A stretch of DNA of 13,996 nucleotides. Origin: Deltaproteobacteria bacterium (GTDB lineage: Bacteria; Desulfobacterota; Desulfobacteria; Desulfobacterales; JAFDCJ01). The DNA is taken from assembly GCA_019310665.1 (NCBI GenBank), contig JAFDDW010000009.1:1-13996 (forward strand). Reading direction: 5' to 3'. Both the position numbers and the translations under genes were made by a program. The notes under the pieces were generated by a model. That model saw only the letters and a list, made by a program, of their open reading frames with translations, searched no databases and was not told the DNA's origin. This document shows, piece by piece, positions 13,258-13,996 of the stretch (its first letter is position 1; every line of letters begins with the position of its first letter).

Positions 13258-13299
13258 TTGATGGCTCATAGGGTCGCATTAAAGGGCATTTGACAGAAT
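13243..13299. repeat. GCTCATA heptamer array overlapping the ruvC stop, with a nearby partial core
   Basis: Four units in exact 7-bp register: GCTAATA (13243-13249), GCTCATA (13250-13256), GTTGATG (13257-13263) and GCTCATA (13264-13270). They cover the ruvC stop (13255-13257). TTGACAGAAT (13290-13299), followed by TGATG, matches the repeat core TTGACAGAATACATT at 12 of 15 positions. The rest of the 126-bp ruvC-ruvA gap holds no recognisable gene. Confidence 0.75.
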
Positions 13300-13383
13300 T
13301 GATGAACCGGGCAGAAAGGCTATAAACGGAGATATTGTTATTAACGATCTAAACCATCCAAACGAACAACGCTCTTAACAGTT

Positions 13384-13996
13384 ATGATTGGTTACATTGA
13401 AGGTAAAATTTTAAAGAAGGAAGAGGACCGGATACTGATACTTGCGAACCAGATCGGATATGAAGTGCTGCTTCCTGCCATTGTGATGGAGTCGTTGCGG
13501 GATAAAGAGGTCGGAGAAGAAATTTCACTTTACATCTTTTTTCAACAGACGGAGCGTCAGCCCAAACCCGTTCTAATCGGCTTTAATTTTGAGGTGGAGA
13601 AGGAATTTTTCCAATATTTTATTTCGGTAGAAGATATCGGTCCCTTAAAAGCCGCTAAAGCGTTAACCGTGCCGGTCAGAGAAATCGCCACTGCCATTGA
13701 AGCCGGCGAGATCAGCAAACTGACGCAGCTCAAAGGGATCGGCCGCAGAACGGCCCAAAAAATTATTGCCACTTTGGAGGGCAAAATGGGTAAATTTGCG
13801 TTGATCCGCTCCGAAGAGCGTAAAGGCGAACCACTTGTTGAGGACTTTTCAAAACAGGTACTTGATGTTATGATTAAACAGCTCGGACACAGGACGGCGG
13901 ATGCCAGACAGATGATAGACACGGCCTTGAAGCGCAACAACGCCATAACCACCGCCGAAGAGCTTTTTGAAGAAGTATACCGGGGGGAACGGATGG
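13384..13996 (+). CDS. ruvA: Holliday junction branch-migration subunit RuvA, open at the window end
   Basis: RuvA forms tetramers that hold the Holliday junction for the RuvB motor. The frame begins MIGYIEGKILKKEEDRILIL, the standard opening of domain I (OB fold), with QIGYEVLLP at ~23-31. Domain II carries two helix-hairpin-helix motifs: ISVEDIGPLKAAKAL (~80-94) and LTQLKGIGRRTAQKII (~113-128). After a linker, domain III (~155-200) covers the RuvB-contact region. About 204 codons are present with no stop before the window ends. E. coli RuvA has 203 residues, so the stop should be very near; ruvB would be expected next. No strong Shine-Dalgarno precedes the ATG. The 126-bp gap from ruvC may carry its own promoter, but none is obvious. 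Confidence 0.95.
   Translation, partial: MIGYIEGKILKKEEDRILILANQIGYEVLLPAIVMESLRDKEVGEEISLYIFFQQTERQPKPVLIGFNFEVEKEFFQYFISVEDIGPLKAAKALTVPVREIATAIEAGEISKLTQLKGIGRRTAQKIIATLEGKMGKFALIRSEERKGEPLVEDFSKQVLDVMIKQLGHRTADARQMIDTALKRNNAITTAEELFEEVYRGERM

Noticed and set aside
13258..13383. Possible small gene between ruvC and ruvA
   Set aside because: The ATG frames there end within about ten codons and no recognisable peptide or ribosome-binding site is present.
13557..13952. 131-codon minus-strand frame
   Set aside because: Antisense to ruvA, whose plus-strand product is unmistakable.

Overview
The window reads as a chromosomal segment of a Gram-negative, anaerobically respiring bacterium, most likely a Desulfobacterota (Desulfobacterales-like) sulfate reducer. 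This is inferred from protein style: a diheme-type fumarate reductase/succinate dehydrogenase in the order cytochrome b, flavoprotein, iron-sulfur subunit; a complete Tol-Pal set; and intergenic gaps full of degenerate heptamer arrays. No ribosomal RNA or other taxonomic marker is present, so the assignment is tentative.

Layout. (1) 1-2460, plus strand: repeat DNA, then a tightly overlapping trio of recR, a YkgJ-type cysteine-cluster protein and a soluble hybrid histidine kinase/receiver. (2) 2454-2742: two back-to-back inverted heptamer/octamer elements enclosing the last ~31 codons of an MscS-family mechanosensitive channel on the minus strand, a gene remnant. (3) 2758-6086, minus strand: the frdC-frdA-frdB operon (transcribed in that order). 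Its leader holds a ~30-nt piece that looks like an internal fragment of tRNA-Arg. (4) 6278-6388 repeats, then an HD-domain phosphohydrolase (minus). (5) 7059-7410: inverted heptamer arrays, a consensus-like promoter and a 12-bp hairpin leading into the tol operon. (6) 7470-12753, plus strand: tolQ-tolR-tolA (4-nt overlaps), a ~200-bp repeat-bearing gap, tolB-pal, a strongly structured ~215-nt gap, and cpoB. (7) 12760-13996, plus strand: ruvC just 6 bp after cpoB, a heptamer array, then ruvA running off the window end.

How the genes work together. TolQ-TolR-TolA is a proton-motive-force-driven inner-membrane motor. TolB and the lipoprotein Pal form the periplasmic/outer-membrane half, and CpoB coordinates this with peptidoglycan synthesis. 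FrdCAB couples the menaquinone pool to fumarate/succinate. RecR serves recombinational gap repair; RuvC and RuvA resolve and bind Holliday junctions.

The coding content is mostly ordinary core genes. The unusual material is between them: at least seven short-unit repeat clusters, each with its own unit sequence. Several are arranged as inverted pairs, and several lie beside a shared ~15-bp core (TTGAYAGAATACATT). They overlap stop codons or ribosome-binding regions of neighbouring genes. Also notable are the mscS remnant, the tRNA-like fragment, a G9 tract in tolA and the hairpin-rich leader of cpoB.
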